The translations under genes and the position numbers were made by a program. DNA of 64,000 nt, from the NCBI GenBank assembly GCA_000708835.1, contig DF237305.1:1-64000 (forward strand). The letters run 5' to 3'. The notes beneath the pieces are model-generated. The model was not told the origin of the DNA, did no database searches, and saw only the letters and a list, made by a program, of their open reading frames with translations. Of this stretch, positions 48,001 to 59,906 are shown one piece after another (the first letter of the stretch is position 1; each line of letters starts with the position of its first letter). This DNA comes from Klebsormidium nitens. Its lineage: Eukaryota; Streptophyta; Klebsormidiophyceae; Klebsormidiales; Klebsormidiaceae.

Positions 48001-51000
48001 GGAAGATGTACATGAGGCTGCCCACGACGCGCTGGTGGTAGCTGGACATGGCCTTCTCGCGCAGGATTCGCATCAGCGCGTTGATGGCCACCGTCGGGTA
48101 GTACTCCTCGCTGCTCGTGCTCATCCCGCTGCTCGGCAACACCTCCCCCGGCAAGTCCGCCTCCACCAGCGCGCTGCGCGCCATCCCGCCGTCTGCGGGC
48201 GCTGCGGGCCGCCCGCCCTCCGCGTGGCCCGCCTGCAGCAGCATCTGGTTGCGCTTGTGCGCGTGCGGGTCCAGCGCGCCGATCACGCCCAGCACCTGTG
48301 ACGGGCAGCAGGGACAAACGTGAGGGGCAAGCTGCGGAGGACGCCAGGGTTTGCAAGCTGGCATTGATGCCGAGACTGAGGGCTTGGTTTGCAAAGGGGT
48401 CGCAAGACGAGGGTTGCTTGCTGGAAGGAGCCAAAGGGGAAGAACGAGATCCGGATGATATATCGCGTTAAGAGTATTCTGGATGACGCCCTTTGACTGC
48501 CTGCCTGGTCTGGACAAGTTAGACGGCCACGAGCGGGCTCTGGGGTGGTATGGGGGCATGCGGCGCACCTTGAGCACTTCGTGGCGCATGGCCCAGGCGT
48601 GCTCCCCGTTGAGCAGCCGCAGCAGCACCCCCAGCAGCTGCGGGAAGTCCGTGTACGGCACCACCACGTACCTGCACACGAGCCACAAAGCACGCGCCAA
48701 CTCAGCCGGACGTCACTGTGCTGTCCCCGAGATGAATTCAGATCTTCAGATCTTTGACGGAATAAGCGGAGCGATCGCGGGATGAATATGTCGAAAATGA
48801 CTCAACACTTTAGGATCGTACAGCAGGTTGAGCAGGTTCAAGGGCAGCAGCAAACATTCCCCTACTCCGTCGACTTGTTCCTAACACAGAGCGTGCGGTT
48901 CCTCACCCGGTGCTCTCCACGAGCTGCCCCAGCGTGCAGACGGCCACCTGGCGTCGCTTGCTATCGCTGCCGGTCCCGCCGTCGTGCAGCGCGTCCACCA
49001 CCAGCGGCATCAGCTCGCCCACGTATGGTCGCATCGTGCCGCCACCCTACACCAGGCAGCCAGGTTGGGCGCTTCGGTTGACATAAGGTCGATGCTCTTC
49101 TCGCAGTAGAGCGTCAACTCGATTGAGTCTACTCCAATCAAGCAGTCAATAACCACCAACAGACCCTCACGCACAGAAAATGGATTGAAAGAAGTTACAA
49201 ACAGGAGTGGGCTCGAGGCCAAGAGATGAGATTCCTTTTCGAAATTAACGAAAGTTTAAAAATCCCGCGCCAAGCGTTGTGAGACGTCATGCCGTCAGTC
49301 TTTCGCACCAGCAGCTTTGTCAACGGCCTGTGCTGGTCATGCGGCGTCGCTGCTCACCACTCTGGCAAGCTCTCCGACGGTAGCCAACACGTTTGTGATG
49401 ACGCCACTGCGGCCGCCCCCGCTGCTAGTTTCCCCAGTAGCAGCCCCCCCAGTGGAACTCTCCCGCAGCTGGGCGACCAGGGCCTGCGACACAAAAACAA
49501 GCTTTGAGCCACCTGATGTTAGGGCACCAGCCGGAGAATCAAGACAGTAAACGACAAATATGCAACAGAAATCTATTCTTACAAAATCCACCACTCTGAT
49601 CGCAGGGGCAGGAGGTTTGCACGTTCGGCTTACCGCATGCGCGTGACTCTTTATCCATGAACACGACAACTTACCTTCAGGACGGGCGCGATGTAGGGCA
49701 GAATGAGGCGCGGGCAGGCGTGCACCAAACAACCCAGCAGGCGTGCGCTTTCTTGCTTGTGCTTGCTGTCCGAACTGCACCCCACCGATCATGGAGATAG
49801 ATCAAAGAGCAGCCACGACACTTGAGGCGAGTGTCAGATGCCAGTAATCGACATAGGCCGGCTTAATCTGCAGCAACAGATTCGGCTCGTGTCCAGAGCA
49901 GGTTTTGAGAAGTGGGGTGCTGAGGATCACCTGTGCTCCAAGTCAGTGAGCAGCTGCAGCAGGTGGCGGCGCAGTGCGGGCAGCACGTACGCAGGGTTGC
50001 GCTCCGCCAGTTGGCCCGCCAAAGTGATGGCGTACTGGCGCACCTCGAACGACTGCAGGGCAGAGCTACCCCAGTCGATAAAAAAGCCGTGCGCAAGACT
50101 CAGGCAGGAAGTGAGCACAAAAGACTCACGATGTTCGTTGTATCAGCGCCTTCTCGTCTCCTCGTTGAGAGAGAAGAGCCATGAAAAGGTATCCAGCCGG
50201 CTTCAATGGTGCACTAGGACAGCTAAACATTCTCAAACTCGACAAGGAGCTCGCTCCGCATTTTTACTCCCAGCTTCCTCCCTGTCTCGTGTGGCCCAGT
50301 CTCACCTCGTCATTGAGCGCGATGAAGACGGCCCGCAGGCTGTCCGCCTGCGCAAGGTTCTCCTCGAAGCCGGCCCCCTCCGGCAGGCTCAGCAGCACGG
50401 CGCGGCGCACGCCCTCGTCTGCGTCCGCAACGGCCGCTACCAGCAGCCGCTCCAGCACTTCTTCCACTAGCACACGCTTGCGCCGCGAGCCTAGCGGGCG
50501 GCCGTCACGCGGCAGCCGCAGCCCCGCACCCGCCACGCTCGCCTTGAGCAGGCGGCAGCACGTGACGGCCGCCTCGCGCCGCGTGTGCACCTCGTCGTCG
50601 TCCAGGTAGCGCACCACGTGCTCGCGCACAAACTCAATCATGTCGTGCCCCTACGCACAGCGATGCCAGAGGACGATGGGTTGAGTGGAGGCACAAACAA
50701 ACATAACATTGGTTGCAGGAATTGAGTCGATGCAGCAGATGAAGAGCTGTTCCGCTGTCTCAACGTTGGGCTCTGCGGAGGCTGAAGTCCAAAAAGAAAC
50801 CTCGTTCACTGCGTGTGCATCGCCCGAGCTTTGGACACCGGCGCCCACATCAAGCTTTCTTATTGTCGTTGAATGATCCTGTTAATAAGCACAATCCAAA
50901 GGTCAACTGGCGAGGTGTGGCGTCGGCTCACGTTGAGGTCGAAGGTGGCGAGCGTGCGGAGGGCGAGCTGGGTGAGGCCGGCGGCGGTGAGCTCGGACTG

Positions 51001-54000
51001 GAGCACGGGGCTGCCCAGGCTGGGGCTGCGCGCAAGGGGGCTGGCAGCACTGGGGGGGCGGTACGGCTTCTTTGCCAGGATCAAGGATAGCACGTCCAGC
51101 AGGCGCTCCTGGATGGACGGCAAAAGGACGGGCAGGCTGCGAGAGGCGAGACGAGAAATTGGGTCAGGGGCGAGCTGGCAGGAAAGAGACGGCAGACACA
51201 GGGCTCCTGAAGCGTGTCTTGCGCATACAAGCAGTCTGTCGAACGAAGCTACCGCATCCGACAAGGTCAGGACGACGGCAGAGCTTCATCTGCAGAGCAG
51301 AGTTAGCATGGCATCATCCTTGTTTGCATGCAAAACTTTTCGAAGTCACAAGAGAGCCCCACGAGCCAATGAAGACGTACCTAGAAGCAATCTGCGCGAG
51401 GGACTCGACTAGGATGGGGCTGAGGCCCCCTTGAAAGAGGGGCTCCAGCAGGCTGCGTGCATGCTCGGTGTAGTCAGGCCCCACTGCCTGGGCCAGCTGG
51501 CCCACGCATGCCAGAGCCTCTGGGCAGGGGCGGCCCCGCCGAGAGGGCGCGATCTGGGGGCAGATTCAAAGACGAAGATCGGTGGAGAGCAAATCAAGAT
51601 TTAGACTCGAGAACCCCGACTTTTCCTCTGCCCCGGCAGAAAACTCGAGAAACAAAGAAGCGACACATGCAACTTCGAAGCTGATAGAAAGCGAAGGCAG
51701 AATACCATTCAAGCAAGAATTGAGAGCCAGGCGTGCCACGAGGTTGGTAGGTGGCCTCACCGCTTCTCTTAGGAGAGGCGTGATGGACGGCAGGTATGGC
51801 GTGAGGGCCGGCCCCACTGCCCCCGCCATCTCGCCAAGCGCTGCAAAGCCGGTGGTGCGCTCCGCGGGGTTGCGCATCACGCCCAATAGGTGCTCCATGC
51901 ACACCTGCGGCAACGCAAACATTCTTAATTACACATGTGTGGGCCACCTCCCTAGAAGTAAAGCATCGGCTTACGTTGGAGCATGAGCTGCGGTCGCCAG
52001 AGTAAGAGTGGACTCTCCATGAAGGCACGAGACTCGAATCTCTTGTGCGGAGCTGACCTTGAGGTAGCTGGCCACGAAGCGGTCGCGCAGGAAGTAGGCA
52101 ATGCGGGGCAGCAGTGCTGTGATGCTACGGCGCACCAGGCGCTCTCGGTGGTCGCGGTAGTTGAGCACGATCTTGGCGACTTCTTTGTAGCGCGCCATCA
52201 TGAACTCCCCCGTGTTCCTGGCCGCGCGGACACAACCACCAAGATCAGAGGCTCATCCCCACATAGTACAAGCCCTCGAAACGACCATTTGACAGGATGC
52301 TTCTCAGACAAAGAGAGGGAGTCCAGATCGACAATCGACATGATTGGGGTAGTAGATCGTCCGCTCGATACGACCACTGATCGCCATTATGAACTCGTGT
52401 CCGCTCGGCGCTTCTTAGTGCGGGTTTGCTCATTCCAGTCCATGCAATCGATCATCCCAATTGCGCATCGCAACCTTTTGACATCATTTGTGCGATGTTC
52501 CTCACCTCAGCAGCTCCCCGATTGCTAGCAGCGACCCATGGATGCTTTCCACTGATGCGGTCTTGTTGAGCCCCTTCTGCGTCTCCTCAAACATGCGGTA
52601 GTAGCCCTGCACGCGCCACCGCGTCTCGCGCTTCTCAATGACGCACAGGCAGGCACGCAGCGCGTCCACCGCACGCAGGCGCACCTCCAGCTTAGGGTCG
52701 CGCATCGCTGACCAAATGGCATCGATGAACACCGGGATGTGCACATTGAACACCGTTGGCGCGTTCTCCGCCATCTCCTGCGAAAGGTGCCGCAATTGCC
52801 CGACCTCAGCCCTGTCCAAGAGCATGGTTTTCTGGGCCGCTGATACACGTTTGATCTGACGTTCGTACTCGTACAAGGGCTTCAACGGCCAGCATATGAT
52901 GGTGGAAGGTAATCAAGAAGCCCTGTCGGACACGGACCCCGTACTTTTATGGCTACTAAGCTGCAGTCCTGGTTCACCAGCAGCACAAGCACAAGTGAGT
53001 GGGTTTACAAAGTGTCCCCGAAGTGGAGCCCTCTTTTACCTTGAGGATGAGCACAGCCGCAAACCTCTTGGATTCCACGCGTTCGCCCTGCAACCACTCC
53101 AGTGCACGTTTTACCTGCACAGAAGAAGAGCGCCTCCTTATGTCTTGGCAGAGTAGACTGGATGTCTGTCCATGGAAGAAAGTGGGAGTCATCGCTGGAC
53201 AAGAAGGCACTGGCTATCCTGCTCGCACCCCTGATTACACCACCTGCAAGGCAAACTGCTACCCGTTGGAGGCCCAGCTGATTCATACATTCAAGCGTAC
53301 ACGTCTCCCCTCCTTACTTGGAACTCCACCACATCAGCAGTGAGCGCCCCCCCTTCCCTGGCGAGGTGGCCCAGCGCCACGCTGGCGGCCACCATGACCG
53401 CGGGGTCCCCCTTCTCCTCAAAGATCTGGCGTAGGTAGTTGGCAAAGCGCGAGATCTTGGTGGCATTCTCCCCCAGCTGTACCCCAATCAGCTGGTCGAT
53501 GGCGCGCACCGCTCCCAGGTTGTCCGCCACCTCGCTGCGCGCCACCAGGGCTGAGATGCGCTCAAACAGGGTGTCCATGAAGCGCGTGAACGCCTCCCCC
53601 TGCAGGTCCCGCGCCTCCTCCTCCACGTACTCGCGCAGCGCGGCGGCGCCGTCATCCTGGCAGCAGCGCACCCAGATGAGCGGGTCACTGTCGCAACTTG
53701 GCGTTCCTTACAGGAGAAACCTTCGTACAACATTTGTGGCACTTTTGAGTGCAGCTGGCTTCAATTGGTCCGTCAACGAATCGTCATTTATGTACTTGAG
53801 AGAAATGCTGCCGGGAGGGTTTTGGGGGCCTTACCTCGAGCGTGGGGAGCCTGGTGCACAGGTCCGCCAGCAGCCTCCCCAGGACATCCTGCCCCCCGGG
53901 GGTCTGCCGGACGGGCTGCATTGCAACTGCTGCCGTGCTAGCCCGAGCGGGTGCTGCACCATACCATAGCTCCTCAAAGGGCAACTCCGCTACTTCCTCA

Positions 54001-54128
54001 TCGCTTACCTTGGGCTGGTGTGATGCATGAGCGGACGCATTCTCAGGCCTCACAGGCGGCCGCGGCTCAAACTCAGAGACCACGGAGAAATCCACGATGT
54101 GAGGAGGGGGGTGCAATGCCTGGGACAC
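36064..54128 (-). CDS. TOR: Target of rapamycin (TOR) kinase, plant type
   Basis: Forty-one exons are readable from ATG 54128 to stop TGA at 36066-36064, about 2,560 codons outside the gap. Order: N-terminal HEAT repeats (54128 to about 45.4 kb; for example [16 protein letters not shown] and [16 protein letters not shown]), and a FAT domain (about 45.1-40.4 kb; [34 protein letters not shown]). The FRB domain (39987-39364) has [17 protein letters not shown] and [10 protein letters not shown]. The kinase has [13 protein letters not shown] (39.1 kb), [12 protein letters not shown] (37810-37749) and [18 protein letters not shown] (37552-37345). The FATC domain (36668-36373) ends in a 19-base exon (36082-36064) that supplies the invariant WCPFW. 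TOR is the catalytic subunit of TORC1, which couples nutrients to growth. The FRB Ser and Trp needed for FKBP12-rapamycin contact are present. A Gly/Ala/Pro-rich insertion precedes FATC. The gap at 41615-41862 removes part of the FAT domain. Confidence 0.97.
41615..41862. other. Assembly gap (248 N) inside TOR
   Basis: A run of 248 unknown bases. The flanking coding segments are [18 protein letters not shown] (exon from 41944) and [19 protein letters not shown] (ending at 41293). In plant TOR these are neighbouring parts of the FAT domain, so the gap probably hides a splice junction or a short coding stretch. Open frames with runs of X across it are artefacts. Confidence 0.95.
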
Positions 54129-55516
54129 TCAAGTGCATGAGTGCAAAGCCCGGGAAACTGAGGTGCCTGGGTTCAAAGCTGGTAAACTCTTGTCACCACC
54201 GACAAGCAATTTTGCAGTCATGCAGCACCCACAAAAAGCTTCATCCAACACTGAGTAGCCACATGGCACACAGCACATGCCTGCATTCAGCGGGACTCAA
54301 CCACAAGCTCTGTCATATGGTGCGCCCAAGGACTAATGTAAGCTGGCTGGCAAGGAGAGATCAGAAAAACCCCACTGTTGATGTCAGAAGAAGGGCCAGC
54401 CATGGGCAGCGTCAGCGTTTTCCCAGCCCTTGCAGAAGCTCGAGCCTCAACTTCAAGGTGCAAATTGGCTCCGTCTCTTCTCAGCCGGCCGGCATGCTGG
54501 ACGGGGTATTCTACCGGGTAGCATGCCCGCCAGCTCTCAGGACCGCTTTCCAGCGCGACTTGGCTAACAAGAAATTCTTAGTCTCAACCGGGGAAATAAA
54601 CCGGTGCTACCAACCTGGTCCGGTGGTAGAAGACGAAACGTCGCGGTTGGATTTGAGGGAGTTCACACGGTGCTCATCCATCTTCGAGACACTTTGCTAT
54701 GCAGGAGCCTGCTTGGCATTGGCAAGAGTTCAACCTTTCATTGTCAAATTCCAACCTCAGACCTCTCCCTCAATGGCGGCTGCTACCAGGCTCCTCTTTG
54801 AAGCCAGCTTTTTACCTTCAACTGGGACTTTCAGCGGAGGGGCTGGACACCGAGAAGATGCAGTCCGGCAGAACGACGGGAACCTTGCAGCAGAGCGCGT
54901 TGGGTGTTCTCACCACCGATGGCACCACCTTAACCCAAAGCCGATTCTAAGAGAGCCCACCGAATGTGGTGGCAGCAGACGGTATGTATGTGGATTGCCA
55001 GGTGGTCAAATTCATGGGCGCCACCGGCGACGTAATTTGGTGGTGGGAGTTTCCCACATGGCGTACCCATCATCAGACAATGAGCGGTCGACCAGCTCCA
55101 GCCTGACGGAGACGTCTGGACAGGTCCTCTTTCAGCGGCATCGCCCCAAGACAAAGTTCCAGTATGCATCTTCACTAGAGCAATTGGGTCTGGCGAGACT
55201 CTCCTCAACGGAGTCTCGAGAAGCGGCAGTGGCGATGGGCATCGAAGAGGTTGGGGATCAGGAGACGCCTGTCTGCATTGGCTTCACTGTTACCAAAGTG
55301 AGGGATTCGCACTGCCATGGTCATCTAATTCTGGCAGCCGGTGGTGCCCCGGTTTCTGCTTCGAATGGACTGGTTCGGAGGTCTTTGCAAACGCTCCTTC
55401 GGATGTCTGGGCACCTGATTGAGGGTGGTTATGTGTTTTGTTTGCACCTGGCCAGTGAAACTCATCCAAGCTCTTTAATATTGTATGCTTGCACTTTGTG
55501 GTCCTTTGACCCTTGA
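53951..55516 (+). other. Unexplained 521-codon open frame
   Basis: An open frame of 1,566 bases runs from 53951, antisense to TOR exon 1, to a stop at 55516. About 463 codons lie outside TOR. At this base composition a chance frame of that length is unlikely, yet I recognise no family, and the sequence is rich in Ser, Arg, His and Cys. Other frames across 54.6-55.1 kb also look partly coding, so it could be the shadow of a broken or spliced gene in another frame, a lineage-specific gene, or decayed mobile DNA. The TOR promoter should also lie here. No function is proposed. Confidence 0.35.
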
Positions 55517-55824
55517 GTCATGAAAAGTTGCACACCTGCCGAGTGGTCATCTCCTGAAAGGGTTCACCTTCGACCACCATCTATCGCGACTGCTCGACGT
55601 TTTCAAGAAGACCTCTGAGTAGATTCTGAAGAGATTGAAGGACTCGTAGGAGCAGACTGGAAGAGTTACTTCTTTTGGAGTTGAAAGCAGTTGAGCAGCC
55701 CTCGTCAACCAACTAGTATGCTTGGGTCTCGACAGAGGTTTATGAAAGTACCCGCGAAGACGCAACGCCTACGGCTGGGAACTGCGATCCCTGCATTCAA
55801 ACGCTTTCCCCAGTGTCAATGTAG

Positions 55825-57447
55825 GAAGGAAGAGGAGACCTCAGGCTGGAAGGTGCAGCAGATACCGCGCTGATCGTGCCCTGTGCCAGGTAAGGCAATT
55901 CTCTTCCTTCAAACATGGTCTCAGATTTTCCTCTTTCAAAAAGCTGGTGTGGGAGCACATCGCTGGAATTGGTTCACATCGTTGGTTGGGGATCAACTAT
56001 CGAGAATGCATTCGAAAATCCTTATCTCTAGAGAATGGAGAACAAGATACTGTGAACAGTTTAGAACCTGTTTTCCAAAATGAAAGCTGCATTTCTGTTG
56101 GTTGAGAAAGTAGGCTATACATCGGGCTGCAGGTGTGCATGTTCAGTCGGTGTGCCCATCGAGGGTCCGTTCAACCTGCTACTAACTGCAAAACCGCTGA
56201 GAGTGGTGGGCCGCACTGTAGTTGGTATAGTGCGTGGGCGCAAGGATCAGGAGCTGGAGGACCTGGAGGAGGCAGAGGCAATGGCGGGGGCGCTAGACGA
56301 CGAGGCGTATGACCTGGACCTCGACGACAAGAAGTACTTCCCTCCAGAGTAAGCACCATGCGCTTCTCTTGAGAGGATGCACAATTTTTAACATTGCCGT
56401 GGATGAGGGCGTTCTTGACTTCGTGCGTAGTAGACGCGCTCATTTAAATTCAAAGGTCGAAACGAACTATCCTTTTCTACTGAAGCCTCTTCCGTTGACT
56501 TCCTGTTGGGGAGGATGCTCAGAAGGACTGCTCGATCTTGATCCTGGAACAACTGCCTGAAAGTTCACACTTGTCACTTTATGATTGCAGGGCAGCCGAA
56601 ATTGATCTATCGGAGTACATCAGACAGACAATTCTTCTCAAAGTGCCAATCAGGGTAAGACGTCTGCACCGTTAATCCACCTGCACGAAATCTGTAACCC
56701 CCCCGTTGGTCGACTCTGACGATGAATAAGTTGGTGGCAGCTTGGACCTTGGGAGATTTTAACCTGGAGCTGCCATGATGCGACAAGTCTCCCCATCTGA
56801 TTTTATTGGATCGTTCAGCTTCGGGTGCTTTTCAAAGAACTTTAAAGCTGGCATGCAGGACTCAATGATGCACTGTGCAAGATTCTCGGAAGTTTCGCTT
56901 CGAAGATTTCAACCTTGTCCCTTGGCCTATAGCACGTCGTACACCAGTTGCACCTCGAGTGCGTTGGACGAGCTCGTTTGAAAGATGACCGGACAACCTT
57001 TGCTTACTCAGCATCCGATTTTGAATGTCGCAAAGACAAACTTGATAGGGAAGGCCTTTTGATTCGGAATGTAATGTCTTTGCTTCCCAGGTTCTGTGCA
57101 AGGAGGACTGCAAGGGGCTGTGCATAGATTGTGGGGCAGATTGGAACAAGCAAAGTTGCTCTTGTGGTAAGTGTTACAACTCCTCAGTACATCGTTCTTT
57201 TGCTCCCTTGCCACTATATCTTCATTTGGCATTGACCATGGCTATCTAGCGGACTTCGGCTCATTGACCATGGCTAGTCAGCGGACTTCCGCTCATTGGA
57301 CTTGCGAAGGTTTATAGTGAAATTTCTTTCAACTCTCGGTTTGCCTTTGCAGCTCAAAAGAAGAAACTCAACAACACGGGGGCTCCTAAAACCAACTGGG
57401 GGTCGGACCTTGCGCAGCTCCGAGATCGATTACGGAAGGAAAGCTAG
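55825..57447 (+). CDS. YceD / DUF177 family protein (chloroplast type), 5' end unresolved
   Basis: Five exons join in phase: 55825-55889 (LRLEGAADTALIVPCAR), 56133-56348 (CACSVGVPIEGPFNLLLTA then an acidic run with DEEAYD-like residues), 56591-56654 (EIDLSEYIRQTILLKVPI), 57091-57166 (LCKEDCKGLCIDCGADWN then QSCSC) and 57353-57447 (DLAQLRDRLRKES, stop TAG 57445-57447). The pattern C-x3-C-x3-C-x2-C with a following C-x-C is the signature end of DUF177. Plant homologues act in 23S rRNA accumulation in plastids, and bacterial yceD lies next to rpmF. A transit peptide is expected upstream. A Met at 55718 in another frame starts a basic, transit-like stretch, but I could not connect it. Confidence 0.85.
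57230..57293 (+). repeat. Two 32-bp tandem repeats in YceD intron
   Basis: The unit begins CATTGACCATGGCTA and occurs twice (57230-57261 and 57262-57293) with a few differences. A third copy begins but breaks off after CATTGGA. It lies in the last intron of the YceD-like gene and looks like simple slippage or unequal exchange. Confidence 0.8.
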
Positions 57448-58575
57448 ACAGCGTCCTGGTGTCCAGCTACGTAAGCTTCGGACTTTTCCCTGTCGATAGT
57501 CCCTGCACAGCAAACCACTTTCCGAGACAAGACTGTCAGCGGTATGGACGGTAACTATCATTGTACAGTGCAGTTCGCTTCGCTTCAAGGCTTCACTTCG
57601 TGGTTCCTTCCAGATATCTGACTAGTGGAGAAAACGACGGAGCCAGTACAGGCCCACTCTAGTTATGCTGGTTGCCCTAGATGGCCGGGAGGCTGCACAC
57701 GGCCGCCCACCAGCCCGCAATTCATTTGTGTCAATGATGCGTGCAGCCTGCCGGCAGATGCCAGCGCTCCATATAAGGCCCGATCGAGCGAGGTTGATGT
57801 GTACTTGCAGTGATCCGTTCGGTTGACCTCGTAATCTATCATGAGTGCAGTCTTTCAGGCTAATGCAGCTCTAGCTGCATCGCATATCATGCAGTCGATC
57901 ATGCATGTTCTGTGCACGACTCGCAATTGACTGCAGCGCCATGGAAGTCGTCATTGAGCAAGAAACTTGGATAGTCCCTAGCTCAACCTTATAAGTGCCA
58001 CAATGGAATTGCGGATTTGCCTGTACATGTGTATACGCAAGTGCAAGTACGTTGATTGAAACAGTGCGGGCCTGCGGCTAGTCTCTTATGACTGGCACCA
58101 AGTGAAGTCTGGCTCAATGCATGTCGGAGCAGTATATTCACATGGCCGGTTGACAGCTCTAACTCGCACGCTGTTCAGCTTGACTTTCAAGATTTTACTG
58201 CCACACCTTGCAGTTTAAGCACCCACTTATAATAGTTTCGAGGCAACTCCTACATGTGTGTGTATCTCTGATGGATCCTTAAGGAGTGGTTCAATCTTAT
58301 GCCCAGAACTCCTTGTCGACCAACCAGATCATAGAACATTGGCCCTTATGGGATTCTACAGTCAGCACCGCTCCTTGGATCGGCACGAGCTTTCTAACAC
58401 AAAGCCAGGCTAAATTGATGCTTCCCATACCAGACCTGTTGGATCTGCAAGGAGGACGTCTACCAGAAGCAGTTTAGCCAGCACAAGTCAATGGTGCAAG
58501 TACAATCATTATCCTGATCGTGGAATAGTATGAAGATACCGCCAACATGGATTGGAAGAGTAACAACTCGATGGG
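57448..58575. other. Intergenic region between convergent genes
   Basis: About 1.1 kb between the YceD-like gene (+) and COX6B (-). It is relatively AT-rich with only short frames, and I see no RNA gene or repeat. Confidence 0.5.
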
Positions 58576-59906
58576 CTAATATCGGCCAGCAAACAAGCCC
58601 TCCTCTCTTTGTTCGTTCCACTTTTCAACCTGCAAACAACCTAAAACAAATTAGCATGTGGAAAGGACAACAAGACATAACGCAAGCCACTCTTGCTCCT
58701 TGAATGACATGTTGAGGGGAGTAACATTGCAGATGCTATGACTCATACTGACAACTCTTCTTGCAAGGCCTCACTGCAACTGGATGCACCCATGTTGCAA
58801 CACGTCCAAGCATGCCCAACCTGCTTTGAAGAACAAACAAGCTCTGCAGAACCCCAAGCAAGTGAGCGAAGCGCGTGAGGAGAAAGCTCCAACGGGCAGC
58901 TTACCCATTCACCAGGACAGAGAGATCGATAGTATTTAGCATAGATGGTGCAATCCGAGTTGCCCTCGCCCTTCTCCCCAATGCACCTGGAAAATGAGCA
59001 TGCGGGTTCATCAAGACAGGAGGACATAACAAGGGGATCAAGGGACAGATATTGGAACCTAAGTGCATGGAAGGCACTAGGACGGACGCGGGTCCTTAAA
59101 GCACGGCAAATTCTGTACGAGTGTTGAAAAAGAGAAGCAGTCAAGGACAAGGCTTTCCATCTCTCCTCATCCACTTGTGCAGATTTGGGGGCACCCAGGT
59201 TATCACTTACTTGTGATATTCATTGTAGCGGGTGAAGCAATGTTTTGCCTGGTTCGTCGTTGGAAAACGGTAATCCATGGGCGCAGTCTTGATGTCGTCT
59301 AACTGCGATCATCAAACAGGGCGTCACAACTCCTGACTCTTCAAGCTCGTTGCAACACTGGCAAGCACAGAACAATCAAAGCATGGGCAAACTGCAACTC
59401 GTACTAACACACAACTTCCCAGCTACGACAATCAAATGCTCTGAGGATGAAAAGCGCTGTCCGAACAAGAATAGCAAGAATAGATCAGCACATTTGCCAC
59501 GTGAACGTGGCATTCCGGAGGATCCAACACCTAGTGGTACTCACAGTGATACTCTTCTTTTCTTCCTCCTCCTCCTCCTCCTCAGGCTCCTCTGCCTGCT
59601 CAGCTGTGGCCTCCTCTTCCGGTGCATTTGCAGCCTAGCAATTAGCGGGCAGAATGGCAATAAGCAGATTTGCAAAAAGTTAAATCACAAGCTGCCAGCT
59701 AGCGTAGCACATATTTGCGTGCAATCCTTTGTATCCAACTTTCTCTGTGCTAAGCCATATTCACGCAATCATGTACTCTTCTTAAACCAAACAGATTGCA
59801 TTTGACGGCCTCTCTGCCAATCAATGCGTTTGCTCACCTCAGATTCTTCAACAACATCTGGTGCCTCCGCCTCTGCCTCTTCCATTCGAGCGACCGTGTT
59901 CCCCAT
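58576..59906 (-). CDS. COX6B: Cytochrome c oxidase subunit 6b, acidic N-terminal form
   Basis: Five exons, all in phase: 59906-59838, 59634-59545, 59302-59211, 58986-58905 and 58629-58576, giving 127 residues plus stop. The core has APMDYRFPTTNQAKHCF and the paired motifs C-x9-C (HCFTRYNEYHKC) and C-x10-C (DCTIYAKYYRSLC). These form the twin disulfides of CHCH proteins in the intermembrane space. It ends EKWNEQREEGLFAGRY. The first two exons encode a Glu-rich extension, with a run of eight Glu from a GAG repeat, as in the long plant COX6B-1. The subunit sits on the outer face of complex IV and links the monomers. An in-frame ATG further upstream, at 59999, could extend the start; 59906 is preferred because it gives a compact exon 1. 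Confidence 0.93.

Noticed and set aside
43939-48434. Many 100-230 codon frames on both strands in the TOR region
   Set aside because: They are either shadows of TOR exons or TOR exons read through into introns. The conserved TOR peptides define the real exons.
54930-55208. Minus-strand 92-codon frame upstream of TOR as an extra TOR exon
   Set aside because: Its sequence does not resemble TOR, and a good start Met with a conserved-looking N-terminus is present at 54128.
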